Shown one piece after another: positions 11,259-25,800 of a stretch of 41,860 nt of DNA. The stretch comes from Vitrella brassicaformis. Its lineage: Eukaryota > Sar > Vitrellaceae. The notes under the pieces are model-generated. The model saw only the letters and a list, made by a program, of their open reading frames with translations. It was not told where the DNA came from and did not search any database. Location: NCBI GenBank assembly GCA_001179505.1, contig CDMY01000286.1:92486-134345 (forward strand). The letters run 5' to 3'. The position numbers and the translations under genes are program-made. How positions within the stretch are numbered: position 1 is the stretch's first letter; every line of letters starts with the position of its first letter.

Positions 11259-11599
11259 GTGATGACGGACGAGAGATTGAGTCGCGTAATAGGAGGGGAG
11301 GTGAGCTGGAGTGTGTGAGTGAGTGACTTTGTGCTGTGTCTCGGTGTGCGGCCAAAGTGTCGCTGGTGGTTTGGTGATTTGGGTGAGCGGTTGTGGGGAC
11401 GTACGTGTGTGCGTATGCCTTGTGCATTTGTCGACTGCAGTGAGAGACATCGACAGTGTGTGTCTCTCAGTGTACTGCCATTGAATTGTCATGCGGTCAC
11501 ACAACTGCAATACAAAGGCTCCAAATGCCAGCATACCTCACAAGCCAAGAGCAACTATCAAGCCAGGTCCACACATGACACAAATAAATGCCCACTCAG
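11259..11599. other. Intergenic region, convergent 3' ends
   Basis: The 3' flank of duplicate copy 2 followed by the end of the monooxygenase gene on the other strand. Apart from the duplicated 3' flank I see nothing here. Confidence 0.5.
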
Positions 11600-14884
<3,285 letters not shown>

Positions 14885-14889
14885 CTTTG

Positions 14890-16832
14890 ATGAATCACTG
14901 TGGTTTTCTTCCGAGGCGCTGCAGGGTAAGCAACCCCGAACCCTAAGGTCTCCCCCAGTCTGAGCTCGCGATTTGGTCTCGAAGAATCCAAAGGATTTGG
15001 CGAGGAAGGGTGCCTGCGAGAGGCGCCATGTTCGGATGAGACGTTATCGGTCATCTCCGGCTTAGATCTGCGGCGTTCAGCCTCTCTCTTCTTGCCGACC
15101 CATCTCCCACGCCCTCGACGATACCGATGCCATTCGCACGGCATGGACACCTTTGCGATCGAGATCCGACGTCATCGATGCGCTGGATCTGGCCACACCA
15201 ACGGCAGAGAGGAGCGGCAGCGGCGATTGCTTGCTCCCTTCCAAACAGCCGCCGTCACACCAAGTGAGTCTGCCCGTCGGTGACCAAGATCCCAGCCCCT
15301 CTTCGTGTGGGCATGTCGATGGCAAGGAGGCCGCCGCGCAGTTCTCTGGCAAGTACCTGGTGATGGACGTCGGCAGGAGGTTGTGGGGCAAGGACCGGCA
15401 AGTCAGGTTCTTTCTCCCTGACGTGCCCGCCAAGATGTGCTTCTACGCAACAGTGCTGTGTAAGTTTGTGGGAGGGCTCTTGCAGGCACAGAGACGATGC
15501 ATCGTCGTCTTGTTTGGTGTGTTGGTGCATTCGTGCAGTGATTGCGGGATTGTGGATGGTGACGTTGGGAGCTCTCACATTCGTGCAGTGATTGCGGGAT
15601 TGTGGATGGTGACGTTGGGAGCTCTCACAATCGTTCTTGTGCCTGACGCGAAATGGGCTGGAATCGTCGCAATGAGTGGCCTTGGTACGTAGACGGAGGG
15701 AGGAAACCAGAACGCGCAATGGTTTCTCTTCTCTATTTGCTCGTTTGGCGTGTGCAGTGGGCGACCCTCTGCTTGCTATCGTCAACTTGCGATATGCGTA
15801 TGGGACTTACAGGAACCTGGTTGTGCAGTTCGCGGCGTGTACGTATGGCGTTATCACCATGGCCGCCATCCTCCTCTACGCACGTACGCCAGCGGAGAAT
15901 CTGACCAATGAAGCTGCCGTCCATCTGTCCACAGTCCTGGTTTCCTTCCGTATGTGTGTGTGCAGCGTTTGGCTATGCGGCATCACTGCTGGCCGTGCGT
16001 GTCGAGCTCGCAGTCTGCTCGCCATCCTTCGCCTTCATCGCCCAGCCACGACTGTTCACAAACGAGGATGTGCTCAAGAGGCTTAATGGTACCCATTGGC
16101 TGCCGGCCAGGTTCAGCTTGATGCCTGTCCCTCTTTCGGGCATGCTGACGGCCTCTGGGTACACCTGGTCGGAGCACAACCCTCTCTGTGTGCTGGTGCG
16201 GAAGCTTGTGCCGTGGCTGAGGAAAATGGACGACTTGGAGTTTTGCCGAATGCTCAAGTACATCACCTACCTGCTGACCTGTATCGACTTCATGTCCGAC
16301 CTGGGTAAGTAAGTGGGCGACAAAAGTTTCTCGATCTTTCGATCTGTCTGTTTGCCTGTCTGTCTGTCTGTCTCTGTGTGTGTCTGTCGTGTGGTTGCTG
16401 CTCACCACCCAACGCCATGCAGCTGTGGGGATGGGTATGATTACCCATGGCGTGTTGTGGCCTGGCGTGTGCATCCTCATTCTCTGCCAAGTGGACAACC
16501 TCAGCGCCATCGTCTCATACGGCATCCGCACAAAGGCCACACTCCGGCAGCACGCATCTCTCTTCGCCGCATCGCTGTTCGAGGTGCCCATCCTGGCCCT
16601 GACCATCCTCTATGGAGCAAGGTCGACCGACACTCTGACGATCGTCATCTCCATCACGGCCACCTGCTGCACGGTGCTGACCAAGGAACTCGCCATGCTG
16701 AATGCGGTCATCATGCAGCGGGTGCGGGCGAAAGCAGCGGCGCTTGAGATGAAGCCGAGCACCACACGACAGACCACCAGCACCGAGCGGCCGACTGAGC
16801 AGGACAGTGTGAGTTCTGCATACCCGGTATGA
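14890..16832 (+). CDS. Polytopic membrane protein of unknown family, about 461 aa, 6 exons
   Basis: I do not recognise the family. Well-supported exons: 15081-15459, 15589-15684, 15758-15883, 15966-16304 and 16423-16832 (stop TGA). The open frame of the first of these has no ATG, so an earlier exon is needed. A fitting one is 14890-14925 (ATG, 12 codons, donor AGG|GTAAGC), but it lies 5 bp from the divergent monooxygenase ATG and stays tentative. About 100 soluble residues come first, then seven or so hydrophobic segments, for example IAGLWMVTLGALTIVLV, LVVQFAACTYGVITMAAILL, FGYAASLLAV and HASLFAASLFEVPILALTIL. A polar domain between them includes YTWSEHNPLC and LRKMDDLEFCRMLKY. The C-terminal tail is Thr/Ser-rich. 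An exact 50-bp duplication covers the acceptor of the exon at 15589. Confidence 0.68.
14923..14951 (-). promoter_or_regulatory. TTAGGGTT-containing element upstream of monooxygenase
   Basis: On the minus strand it reads CTTAGGGTTCGGGGTTGC and then TTACCCT, 39-67 bp before the monooxygenase ATG. A closely similar arrangement lies 55-91 bp before the ATG of the wall-protein gene (22354-22390). The core resembles the plant telo-box. A role as a promoter or transcription-start element is inferred from its repeated position. Confidence 0.5.
15528..15629 (+). repeat. Exact 50-bp tandem duplication spanning a splice acceptor
   Basis: Period-50 identity without mismatch from 15528 to 15629. Each unit carries the acceptor TTCGTGCAG and the first 40 or so bases of the exon. 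Using the second acceptor (exon from 15589) keeps the reading frame. Using the first (exon from 15539) reads through unit 1 and hits TGA at the unit junction, because 50 is not a multiple of three. Confidence 0.95.
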
Positions 16833-17139
16833 TTGAACCATTCATGGGTGGGGAACGAGTGAGAGTGTCTCAGAGCGTTTTAAAGGCAGTGGCTGCCATA
16901 CATGTCATGGCTGCGTCTCGGCCTGACCTCGTGTGTGTATGTGAATGTGCCTGGGCCGCACATGCACGGCTGTGCGGTGCATCTGTCCGTCTGTCTGAAC
17001 TTGTGTCAGTTTTTGCCCACTGTGTTGGTCTTGTGTGTGGCTTGATGGATGGATGTCGATGCGATCAAGGGAGCTTGTCTGTTGTGGAAACAGCGCATGA
17101 ACAATCGCATGTGTCTGCACTGCTCAACCAATCGGAGGG

Positions 17140-17439
17140 NNNNNNNNNNNNNNNNNNNNNNNNNNNNNNNNNNNNNNNNNNNNNNNNNNNNNNNNNNNNN
17201 NNNNNNNNNNNNNNNNNNNNNNNNNNNNNNNNNNNNNNNNNNNNNNNNNNNNNNNNNNNNNNNNNNNNNNNNNNNNNNNNNNNNNNNNNNNNNNNNNNNN
17301 NNNNNNNNNNNNNNNNNNNNNNNNNNNNNNNNNNNNNNNNNNNNNNNNNNNNNNNNNNNNNNNNNNNNNNNNNNNNNNNNNNNNNNNNNNNNNNNNNNNN
17401 NNNNNNNNNNNNNNNNNNNNNNNNNNNNNNNNNNNNNNN
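17140..17439. other. Assembly gap (300 N)
   Basis: Run of exactly 300 N. The flanking sequence is low complexity, so the true size is probably unknown. Confidence 0.99.
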
Positions 17440-17463
17440 AGACTCACCTGAGACATTGTGTCT

Positions 17464-17469
17464 TTTGTT

Positions 17470-17507
<38 letters not shown>

Positions 17508-17530
17508 CGTGTGTGTGTCTGTGTGTGTCG
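17464..17530 (+). repeat. CT/GT microsatellite
   Basis: A (TC)n run passes directly into a (TG)n run just after the assembly gap; this is a likely cause of the gap. Confidence 0.9.
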
Positions 17531-19406
17531 CATGTACCTGGCTGGCATGTATACATGCGTGGGTAGGGGTGAAGGGTCTGCTGTGTGGCTGGGGTGCTTG
17601 CCTACCACTCACTCCTCGTTCTGACTGTGTGCAGCGCTCTTCGAGTGCCTCGCACCTGCACGCCATGCTGCATGTGGTGGATGGGGGATGGGGGTATGCG
17701 CCATGCACAGCGATTTGTATGTGTGCGTGTGAGTGCCCGTACATAATACTGTACTGTACTCACACATTCATGCATCTCTCTCGTGTCCTTGCCTGGTGTG
17801 GCCTGTCCGACTGTTCGCTCTTGCTGGCTGTTCTGTTGCATTTGTGTGCGTGTGTGATGGTGCCGGTATCTTTGGCGTCTGTGGCGTGGGCGGGGCGGTC
17901 GTTATACGTCAGTACGTCATTCTTGTTGTGCTTGGATGAGTGAGCGAGTCGTCCACCGAGCCCTCACCTGATGTGATCTGCGTGGGATGACTGCCTGTGC
18001 ATGGGCACGGATCACGCCACAGACAGGGGAGGGAGGGAGGGTTTGTACGTCCATGCGATAAGTGAATCAGACACCAACGAGATGCATTCACGCACACACA
18101 TCGACTGAATGACTCACCGAGATGTGCTCACGCGCATCGCGAACGAACGTGAAAACAGCCAAATGGCATCAGACGTCTTGGTTGATATGCATTTCTTGCT
18201 TAATCGTGAGTCTGCTTATGTCCCGAGTGGCACCCCATCCCGTACAGAGCAAGTGTGGAATCGGCGTTCGCCATGGCCTGCACGTGAGTGACGGGCCCAC
18301 CCTGCTCAGAATCAACCATGAACACACACACACACACGTGTGCCATCCATCCATCCGCGTGTGTTGTGTGTGTGTCTCGAATCTGACACAGGCACAAGTC
18401 CATCCATCCATTTGGGCTTCCTGTGTGGCTGTGTCTGTCACCGAGGTGGGACGGCTTGCGCGAGAGGTCACCTGAAGTGATAGCAGACGGACACATGGAT
18501 GGATGGATGGATGGCAAAGTGTACCCACAGAGATCATCCCGCGAGATCAGAAATACACAGAGACATAAGGAGACAAAAGGAGACACAGACATCTGAAGTG
18601 CATTCGTGAGCTGTCCACCTGTCTGTCTGTCCGTCCGTCTGTCTGAATTATGCCCTACCCTCATCCTCATCTGCAGCCATCCATGGCCAATGGCATGACT
18701 TACACAGAGACATGCACGGAAAGATGATGATTGTGTGTGCATTGGCTTCAGTCGTGAGTATCTCGAGAGTGAGCTGATTGCCCTTCGTCACACCTGGCAA
18801 ACTGATGACGGACAGCAGCAAACACACACCGAGAGAGAAAGAGAGAGAGAAAATTCGAAGCAGAATGCATTCATCCATTATATCCTCATGTGAATGACTT
18901 ACGCGTCGGTCTTGCTCATTCTGACAGGCTGTTGGTGCTGCTGTGCGGTGTCGCCCCGACGACAAACGACACCGACCACGACGCCATGATTGACGAGACG
19001 AGACGAGAGGCCAATCAGTCAGTCATCAATCAATGTCAATCACTGATCGACTCTCGCCGTGGCAAATTCAACACCCCACGTACGGCACGTACTTCACCCA
19101 TGCGTCCCCACAGGACTGACTCGACCAATGTGTATGCAAGAATTGATGACTTCCAACGCGCAAACGCACCCGACGATCGACTTGGGTCACAGCGAAAGAC
19201 CGACGGGTATGTATGTATGTATGTACGTAGACGGAGAGCACCGACCATGGTCTGTCCAGCTCATCCAGGCTAGCCAGCCCAGTCGGCGACGCAACAAAGC
19301 TCAAAATCTATCATAAAGCCATGCAATAGATGAACGGCTCAACGAATGGCAAACCCTATACATGTGCGACCAAATGCTCGGCCTCGATTGTCCCCGCACG
19401 GCACGT

Positions 19407-22299
19407 CTATTGCTTTTTCTTGTACGAGAACTTCAAGGTGTAGTTGGCGGGGAGGGGAAGAATCGGGTAGCGCTGATGGACACGATTGGGGTCCTGTAAG
19501 CACACAGCAGCAGAGACAGGACAGGTACCAGCCATTCAGCATGGCGGCAGGGGCTTTTTTAATCACGCACGTACCAGCAGGCAGCAACTACAATGGATAA
19601 AGAATAATACACAGGCCGTAGAGAGAGAAAGAAAGATAGACACAGTCTCTCGCTGCGATGATATGTAGGTATGTATCGGCAAGGGTGTAGCAGCACAAAA
19701 ACCAAAAACATTGCCCCCTCCCTGTTCCATACAGACCCACCCACATTACTCGCTTTGTGTATCACTCTCACTCCTGCTGCTATCTGTCCCGTCCTCTCTC
19801 TCCCTTGCAGCCAAGAACCTGCCCGCCACCCTCTTGGCCACATCGGGACGACGGATCCAATACAAGTTCTGTCGCTTTCCAAACTCAAACGCTGACGTGC
19901 CCACATCAAGCCGAGCCGCCCTAAGTTCTGGCCGGGTCTCCTCTATTTTTTCTAAACGCTTGCCAATTCCCTCCACCCTAAAGACTACCTCTCTCTCCTC
20001 TATTTTTCCCTTAGGAGGGGCGGGCCTGAAAATGCCCTCCGCTGTCGCACTGCTGCCTGGGCTCACTGGTGGTGCGCTTGTTGTGCTTGAGCCTGTTGTG
20101 CCCCTGCCTGTCTGCTCGCTTCTAGGAGGATTGCTGGCTGGCGCCTCTGTCTCACCAGAAGAAGGAGTGGGCGACGCGGTAGTGGCTGCCTCTGTCCGAA
20201 GCGGGCCAATCGGCACCACCCCCTCTTGTGTTCTGACAAGAGTGACGTTGTCTCCTCCCTGCTCCTGCCTAGGGCCTGCCTCATCCCCGCCTGTCTCTGT
20301 CTCTGTCTTTCTCTCCCCTGCAGTACCAGACGAGACATCTGCACCATAACTGCCCGCTCCTTCTGCCCCCCCGCCCCCTTCACATTCACGCACGCCACCA
20401 GTGGCCCCCCCGCCCCCCGGATCGGGTATGTACGGCACGACAGGGAACCCATGCACCTCTAGTGGCTGTACCTTCTCTTTCTTCTCCTTCTTCTTGCCGG
20501 GCGTCTTGTAGATGAGGGTGCCTGCAGGAACCGCCATGACGCACTTCTCCCTTTTCTCGTCCAGCACAAAGCCACCGTCCTTCACGTGCTCGCACTCCAA
20601 TGCCGGCTTGTAAATCGTTACCTTGGCGCACGCCTTGTTCTGTGCGTTGTAATAGCTGACGCACATACGCACGTACGCACATACGCAGAGAGAAAGAGGT
20701 ATCCGTATATTCTGCGGCTTCTCTCATCCACTCACCCCTTTGGGCATTCAATCTTGAGTACATCCTTTTCCTTGACCTGGTCGACACAATCGCCCGTGAG
20801 GGGGTCCAGTTTAAACTTGTAAGGGCACCGTATCTCTGCGTCGTCGATCTTGTGCTTCACACAAGCGTCGAACTCCGCTCGAAAATACCAACCCTGAAAA
20901 GGGTTTCGCAGAGGCCACGAGAGACATGAATTGCCTGTCCCTGGGCCTACCTCATGGCAATTGTCCTTGGCTTTCGGTGCTGTGCCCATGTACTGCTTGC
21001 AAGTGATGCCCAGTTTGTCCATAGTGTATCCCTCCGGGCACACACTCATGATCTCGCAGTGCTTCTTGAAGCCCGGCTTGACGTGCTCCTTCTTGTCTCC
21101 CAGCAGCTTTCGGCCAGGTGCGGTCCCAAAGCCCTGCTCCCACATCTTGACCAGATCCATCTCGCGAGGGTCATTTTCTGGATTGTCCGCTGTCCCTGGG
21201 TTGTCTTGCTGGGCCTCGAGGGCCCTCCTCTTTTTCGTGTCGTCTGGCTGTTTGGTGCTGATGTAGGAGCAGATCTCTTGGTGGTTTGGCGGCACCTCGT
21301 TGATGATGATGCACACCTCCATCTTGCCCTCGGTCTCCTTCTGCACCAAGGCACACAAACGCACTGTGCATCTATTCGCGGCTGTACATGTGTCGACCTT
21401 TTTGAAGCCTTCGGGGCAGTAGGTATTGGGAAAGTAGACTTCGTTCTTGATGCAGTAGGCAAAAGGCCCCTTTGGCTGCTCCGCCTCTTTCTTGTGGGGC
21501 TCTCCTTTCGGGCTGTGGTAGCTGGACTTGTACGCATCCTCAACCGGATACTTGGACTCAATCCTCCACCATCTGCCGCACACAGACCGAACACGCAGGA
21601 AAAAAGAGGTGGGGACAGATGTAGGCATGTGCGATGGTGCCTGCAGCCGACAAGGGCTCACGTACTTTGGCTGGCCTTCCTTGTGGCCGCATTGAGGGCT
21701 GGGGGGCTCCCGCTTCTCCCCCACACACTTGTACAAGAGCACATCGGGATGGAGACCCTCCGGACACTCCTGCACATGATTGATCAATCATGATCAATCA
21801 ACACGGCTGAAAATGAGGGAAGGAGAAAACAGGCAGGCAAAATGCCTTGACACTCACTATTTTGACAGGCTCTGTCTGGTCAAACATGTTGACGTAGTGG
21901 CACTGCTTAGTAACATAATCAAGCCGTTCAATCGCATCTTTGGTCTTCTTCCCTGAACACACATAAGACATGAGCAAGCTCGTCACCATCGACACACTTG
22001 CCGTCCATACATCCTCCCCAAACCAATCTACCTGCGAGGAACTTCAGGCAGTGCCTGATGGGTTCGACTTCAACGATGGTGCCCTTGGGCACCACAAAGG
22101 GCTTCTCCGGTAGCTTGTGCTTCTTCGCGTTGTCTTTGTCCTTGTCAGACGTCGCCATGATGAAGTTTTCCCCGTACCCGCCCATCGACAGAGTGAGGGG
22201 CGTGTCAAAGTCCATGGGGGTGAGCGTGTCGGCGTCGGCAGCAGCTTGTTGGGCGGCGAGCCTCTTACAGATAAGGGAGAGAAGGAAGAAACGCAGCAT
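19407..22299 (-). CDS. Cys-rich secreted protein, oocyst-wall-protein-like, about 719 aa, 7 exons
   Basis: Exons 22299-22032, 21952-21858, 21769-21666, 21572-20951, 20893-20736, 20655-19830 and 19493-19407 join in frame. It starts with MLRFFLLSLICKRLAAQQ, a likely signal peptide. Residues from about 90 to 430 carry repeated Cys-Pro modules of the type CP-x-[GK]-[FY]...C: CPEGLHPDVLLYKC, YCPEGFKKVDTC, VCPEGYTMDKLGITC, RCPYKFKLDPLTGDC and ECPKG. These resemble type I repeats of apicomplexan oocyst wall proteins. The C-terminal third is Gly, Pro, Thr and Glu-rich low complexity, then an amphipathic Arg/Glu-rich stretch. The last exon (end NYTLKFSYKKKQ) looks coding and has a good acceptor. Its join to exon 6 is tentative: without that intron the frame ends at 19746, and a 13-nt exon near 19580 is possible. 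A wall or sporangium-coat role is inferred. Confidence 0.72.
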
Positions 22300-22898
22300 C
22301 GCGGCGGGAGAATCATTGGGCAGATGATGACCGTGACAAGGGTTCTTGGGTGTAGGGTAAGTTACCCTGAGCCCCAAACCCTAATGTCTGCCTCCGAGGA
22401 ATTAATGATCGCCCCTGTGTGGCAATAAATGATTAGCCGAACCCACGTAAGTCATGCAAATGTTCTTTACTTGTGATGTCCGCATTCTTGCCTGCATTCT
22501 GTATTTGATGCCTGATGATTGATGTGAAACGGTGCCTCGAATCCATGTATGTATGTATGTGCAGAGAGATTGAATGAATTAATAAGGTGGTGGTGTGCGG
22601 GAGATGATTGTATATCCCAAACCAAACCAAACCAAATGCACGATAAGAGTCATTCACATGTGCTGCATGACGCATGCATTGACATTAAGGCAGACCGATG
22701 CGCGCCAATCAGGCAAGTGAGACAAGGCAGCACACAGCCCAGGAAAGAAGGACAGACCATCCACACACCAGAGAGAGCCGAATAGCCAGCTATGTACGTA
22801 TGGATGTATGCATGTATGCACATCATCACATCCTACTGACGCACTTGTCTGTCTCTTGGCCTGTCTGTCTGTCTGTCTCACTCATCTGTGGTCGTCGG
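22300..22898. other. Intergenic region between wall-protein and GMC genes
   Basis: Contains the TTAGGGTTT element and short simple repeats: TATG at about 22548-22560, CCAAA at about 22619-22635, and CTGT near 22860-22878. No gene is supported. Confidence 0.5.
22354..22390 (-). promoter_or_regulatory. TTAGGGTTT-containing element upstream of wall-protein gene
   Basis: On the minus strand it reads ATTAGGGTTTGGGGCTC, then AGGGTAACTTACCCT, an imperfect palindrome. It lies 55-91 bp before the ATG. It matches the element at 14923-14951 in order and spacing of its parts. Confidence 0.5.
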
Positions 22899-25800
22899 CT
22901 ATCTGCCCTGCTGTTTCCTGAGCAGCCCACAATACCGCCCGACCATAACGTAGGTCGCCTGCACATTAAGCCGCGTCATCTGCACACACCATTATGAGTC
23001 AAGTTTCACCCATTTCTCTTGCCTACCCACCTGGGGGAACACTGATCCGTCGCAGATTGCCAGATTCTCCAAACCCATCACGCGAAACTCCTTGTCAACC
23101 ACAGTGCCCATCGCCGCCGATCTGCAGAAGGCACACATACATCGACAGGCATGACCGTGTGTATACTGTGTATGCGTGCTGTACCCGGTCCAATGCCAGG
23201 TGCCCACGCTGTGCGTCTTAACGAAATCCCCCAGGCTCTCACGATCCAAGACATCTGATATCCACCGTGCACAGTGTTCAACGCAATGCAAGGCGGAAAA
23301 ATGTCGCGCTCATCTGTCTGGGTGCACACACCTGTGGGGAGTGGCGGGACGGCAGCGAAGCGTGTCGCTGCCCGCAGCTGCCGTCGCCTCTCACACTCCT
23401 CTGATGGAACCAAGTCGCATGCCAGATCGTCCAGAATGCCCTCCTGCACACGACCACACAGCGCACGTGTGTGAATGGACAGAGACAAGTGCACTGACGG
23501 CTGCTGACCGGCATTGAGGCGGGCGCTGACGCTCGCGTCACTTGTTCCCGCAGCCATTCTGCCACCGGAGACTGGTCGCCCAGCCACTCAGACTCGGAAG
23601 CATCATTCTCACTCCGAGCGTCCCTGCCCTCCTTCAACGCATCGTTTTTTCTCTTCTGCAGCTCCATCCACAGCAGGGCGTCCTGGAGAAAGCTGTCCGA
23701 CCGACCACTGTGGCCTTGTGTGTCGGTGACATTCGTGTGCGATTCGAGAAAGGCCGTGAAAGAGGGGAGGGAGTCGGTGTCGATGTCTCCCGGGAAGGGC
23801 AGCTTTCTGCTGGCGATAACGAGCATGTCCACCAGCTTGTTGAAGATGAATGTTGGGCACGACAAAGGACCGGGCTTCTCGAACAAGGAATAAAATCGAC
23901 CGCTGCCCATCACCTACACACAAGACACGTGCACGTGTGTGTACAGGCTCGCTCATGTGTGAATATCGCATCGCATCCTTACTCGCAACAGAGTCTCAAC
24001 GCCGAGTATGGAGCTGTTGAGGTCCAGACCCTCCTCGTCTGTCAGATAACCGGCAGTCAATATGGGCTCACCTGACATACGCAGTCGCAGACAAGCAGAT
24101 GAGACCCCCCTATTCGTGTCCATCCGTTTTCGCTTACCCCATTCGCTCACAGTAACGTTGCCACGTGACTTGGGGACCACCGGAAACGAGATGAATGCGG
24201 CGACCCGCCTGCATCCATCCATCCATCCATGGCACACACATGGCACACACAGGGCCAGTTCTCTTTCCATGTTGATGTCTCGACTGCCCGCCCACCTGAC
24301 ACAGTCGAACACGGGATGCAGGGGTGCACAAGCTATCGAGTCCTCTTTGTCGAGGCACTCGGTCAGCAGCGAGACAAGGAAGTCCACTTCGCTGATGACA
24401 TGCACAAACAACGGCTCATGAGTGAGAGCGTGTGTGCTTTCATCCGACAATATTGTATGCGTACGGCAGAGCACGTAGGACGGGCGGGAAGATCGCCCTG
24501 GTGGCCAGGAAGAGGCCGACTGCGTCGGTTCCTGACGCTTCCTCTGACATGACGTACGTGCACTCGAGACTTGTGTCAGTGATCCTGCACACACCACACA
24601 GGTACCGACGCGCGCACAATGAGAGCCAGCCAGTGTTTAAACCCCGCCTGCCTTTCTGTGTTGTGTGTACCCAAAATCCTCGGGACACTTATCGCCGACG
24701 ACCTTGATTCCGCCAGCAAGGGCGACTGTGATCGGGACACCGCCCTCGGGGATGGGCTTTTTGAAGAATACGCCAATGGTCGACGCGAAACGGTCATGCA
24801 GATTCTGCCCTATCCAGGCACACATGCACACAGCAAAGCGACTACAGGCCTATAGCCAATCCCCATGCCTACCTAATTCAGGGATGTCTTTGACGATCTC
24901 TGTGCCCCTCCCCTCCATGACCTTCTGCACCACGTCCTTCGGTCCGATGCCGCTGTTCATCCCCAGGACCGGCGAAAAGATAGGACCCGCGGCGATGAGG
25001 ACCTCCCCTTTTGCCCGAATGCAGGCCCGCTTTACGTCGCCATCTTCCCTGGCCCTTCCCGTCTGTGCTATGTCTCTCTTCCCCCCCTTGGCCGACAGCC
25101 CAGCATTCGCTCGCGAGTCTATGGGCTCCAACACATCCGGCGAGTCGGCGTACACAACACATGTGGCTCTCGGATTGCCCGTCTCTTCATTCTTCTCGAA
25201 CTGAACGCGCAGCGCCGTTTGCCGAGTTAGGATCTTCAGCCTCCTCGGCAGGCCAGGCGGATTGGCAAGGCCCCCAAGCGCCAGATCATCTGATGCGAAG
25301 CGCCTCCTGTCGGGCGAGAACTCCTTGCCGTCATTTTCGAACTGGGAGAAGACGTTAAATGAGCCGACGGAGAAGGTGGGGGAGGGACCGACGAACGGGT
25401 CAAATCCCAGATCTTGCAAGGAGGCTATGTATGCGGGTCCATAGGTCTCAGGGATTCCCATGGGCTGGGCTATCTGCTCGCGAACCCATGCGTACGACTG
25501 CAGACACAGATAAGGAAGCAGACCAACATCGCCATGAACAGACCGACCCTGGCCCAGTGGTTGACCTCGGTGACCAGCTGTAGGTCGAACTGGGCACCGA
25601 ACTCCTCTCTCAAATACTCAAAGTACTCCGGGGTCTCCTCTATCTGAGAAAGAACACATACGCCACACGTGCGTACCGACACGGCATAAGTGAGCATCCT
25701 CCCGTCTGCTCACACGCACCTGGAGACCTCCTGAGACAGCGGTGCCGCCCGAGAGGACATTGGAGACGTGTGTGATGGCCTTGTCCACAGTGCGGATCTC

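Larger units (their letters stand above)
8970..11530 (+). repeat. Tandem gene duplication, two units of about 1.2 kb
   Basis: Unit 1 runs about 8970-10208 and unit 2 about 10319-11530, with roughly 110 bp of unrelated sequence between. The similarity starts upstream of the ATG (GCACATGTTTGATC), covers both exons, keeps the intron at the same codon, and extends through the 3' flank. Shared 3' marks are GACGGACGAGAGATTGAGT after the stop and TACAAAGGCTCC at the far end. Coding blocks such as the Pro-rich N terminus are nearly identical; the intron and 3' flank have diverged. These are direct repeats with one complete gene each. Confidence 0.88.
16833..19406. other. Gene-poor stretch with assembly gap
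   Basis: No gene I can defend. It contains CT/GT microsatellites (17464-17525), GGAT runs (around 18340, 18405, 18498) and a TATG run (about 19207-19226). On the minus strand several exon-like fragments with good splice signals occur. One is ATGAGCAAGACCGACGC|GTAAGT near 18905-18921. Others are cAG|GTGA-type sites at about 17445, 17966 and 18470, spaced roughly 500 bp. They do not combine into one convincing frame. A small multi-exon gene may be hidden here or cut by the gap. Confidence 0.4.

Noticed and set aside
14936-14948. TTAGGG motifs as telomeric sequence
   Set aside because: Single motif units only, within gene-dense sequence and close to start codons; no tandem telomere array.
18340-18520. 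GGAT/CCAT repeats as a possible CRISPR array
   Set aside because: Simple tetranucleotide microsatellites without spacers, in a eukaryotic genome.
18648-18965. Minus-strand exon-like frames (for example the segment around TKGNQLTLEILTTEA)
   Set aside because: Good local splice sites, but no start, no consistent continuation and no recognisable product; kept only as part of the gene-poor stretch.
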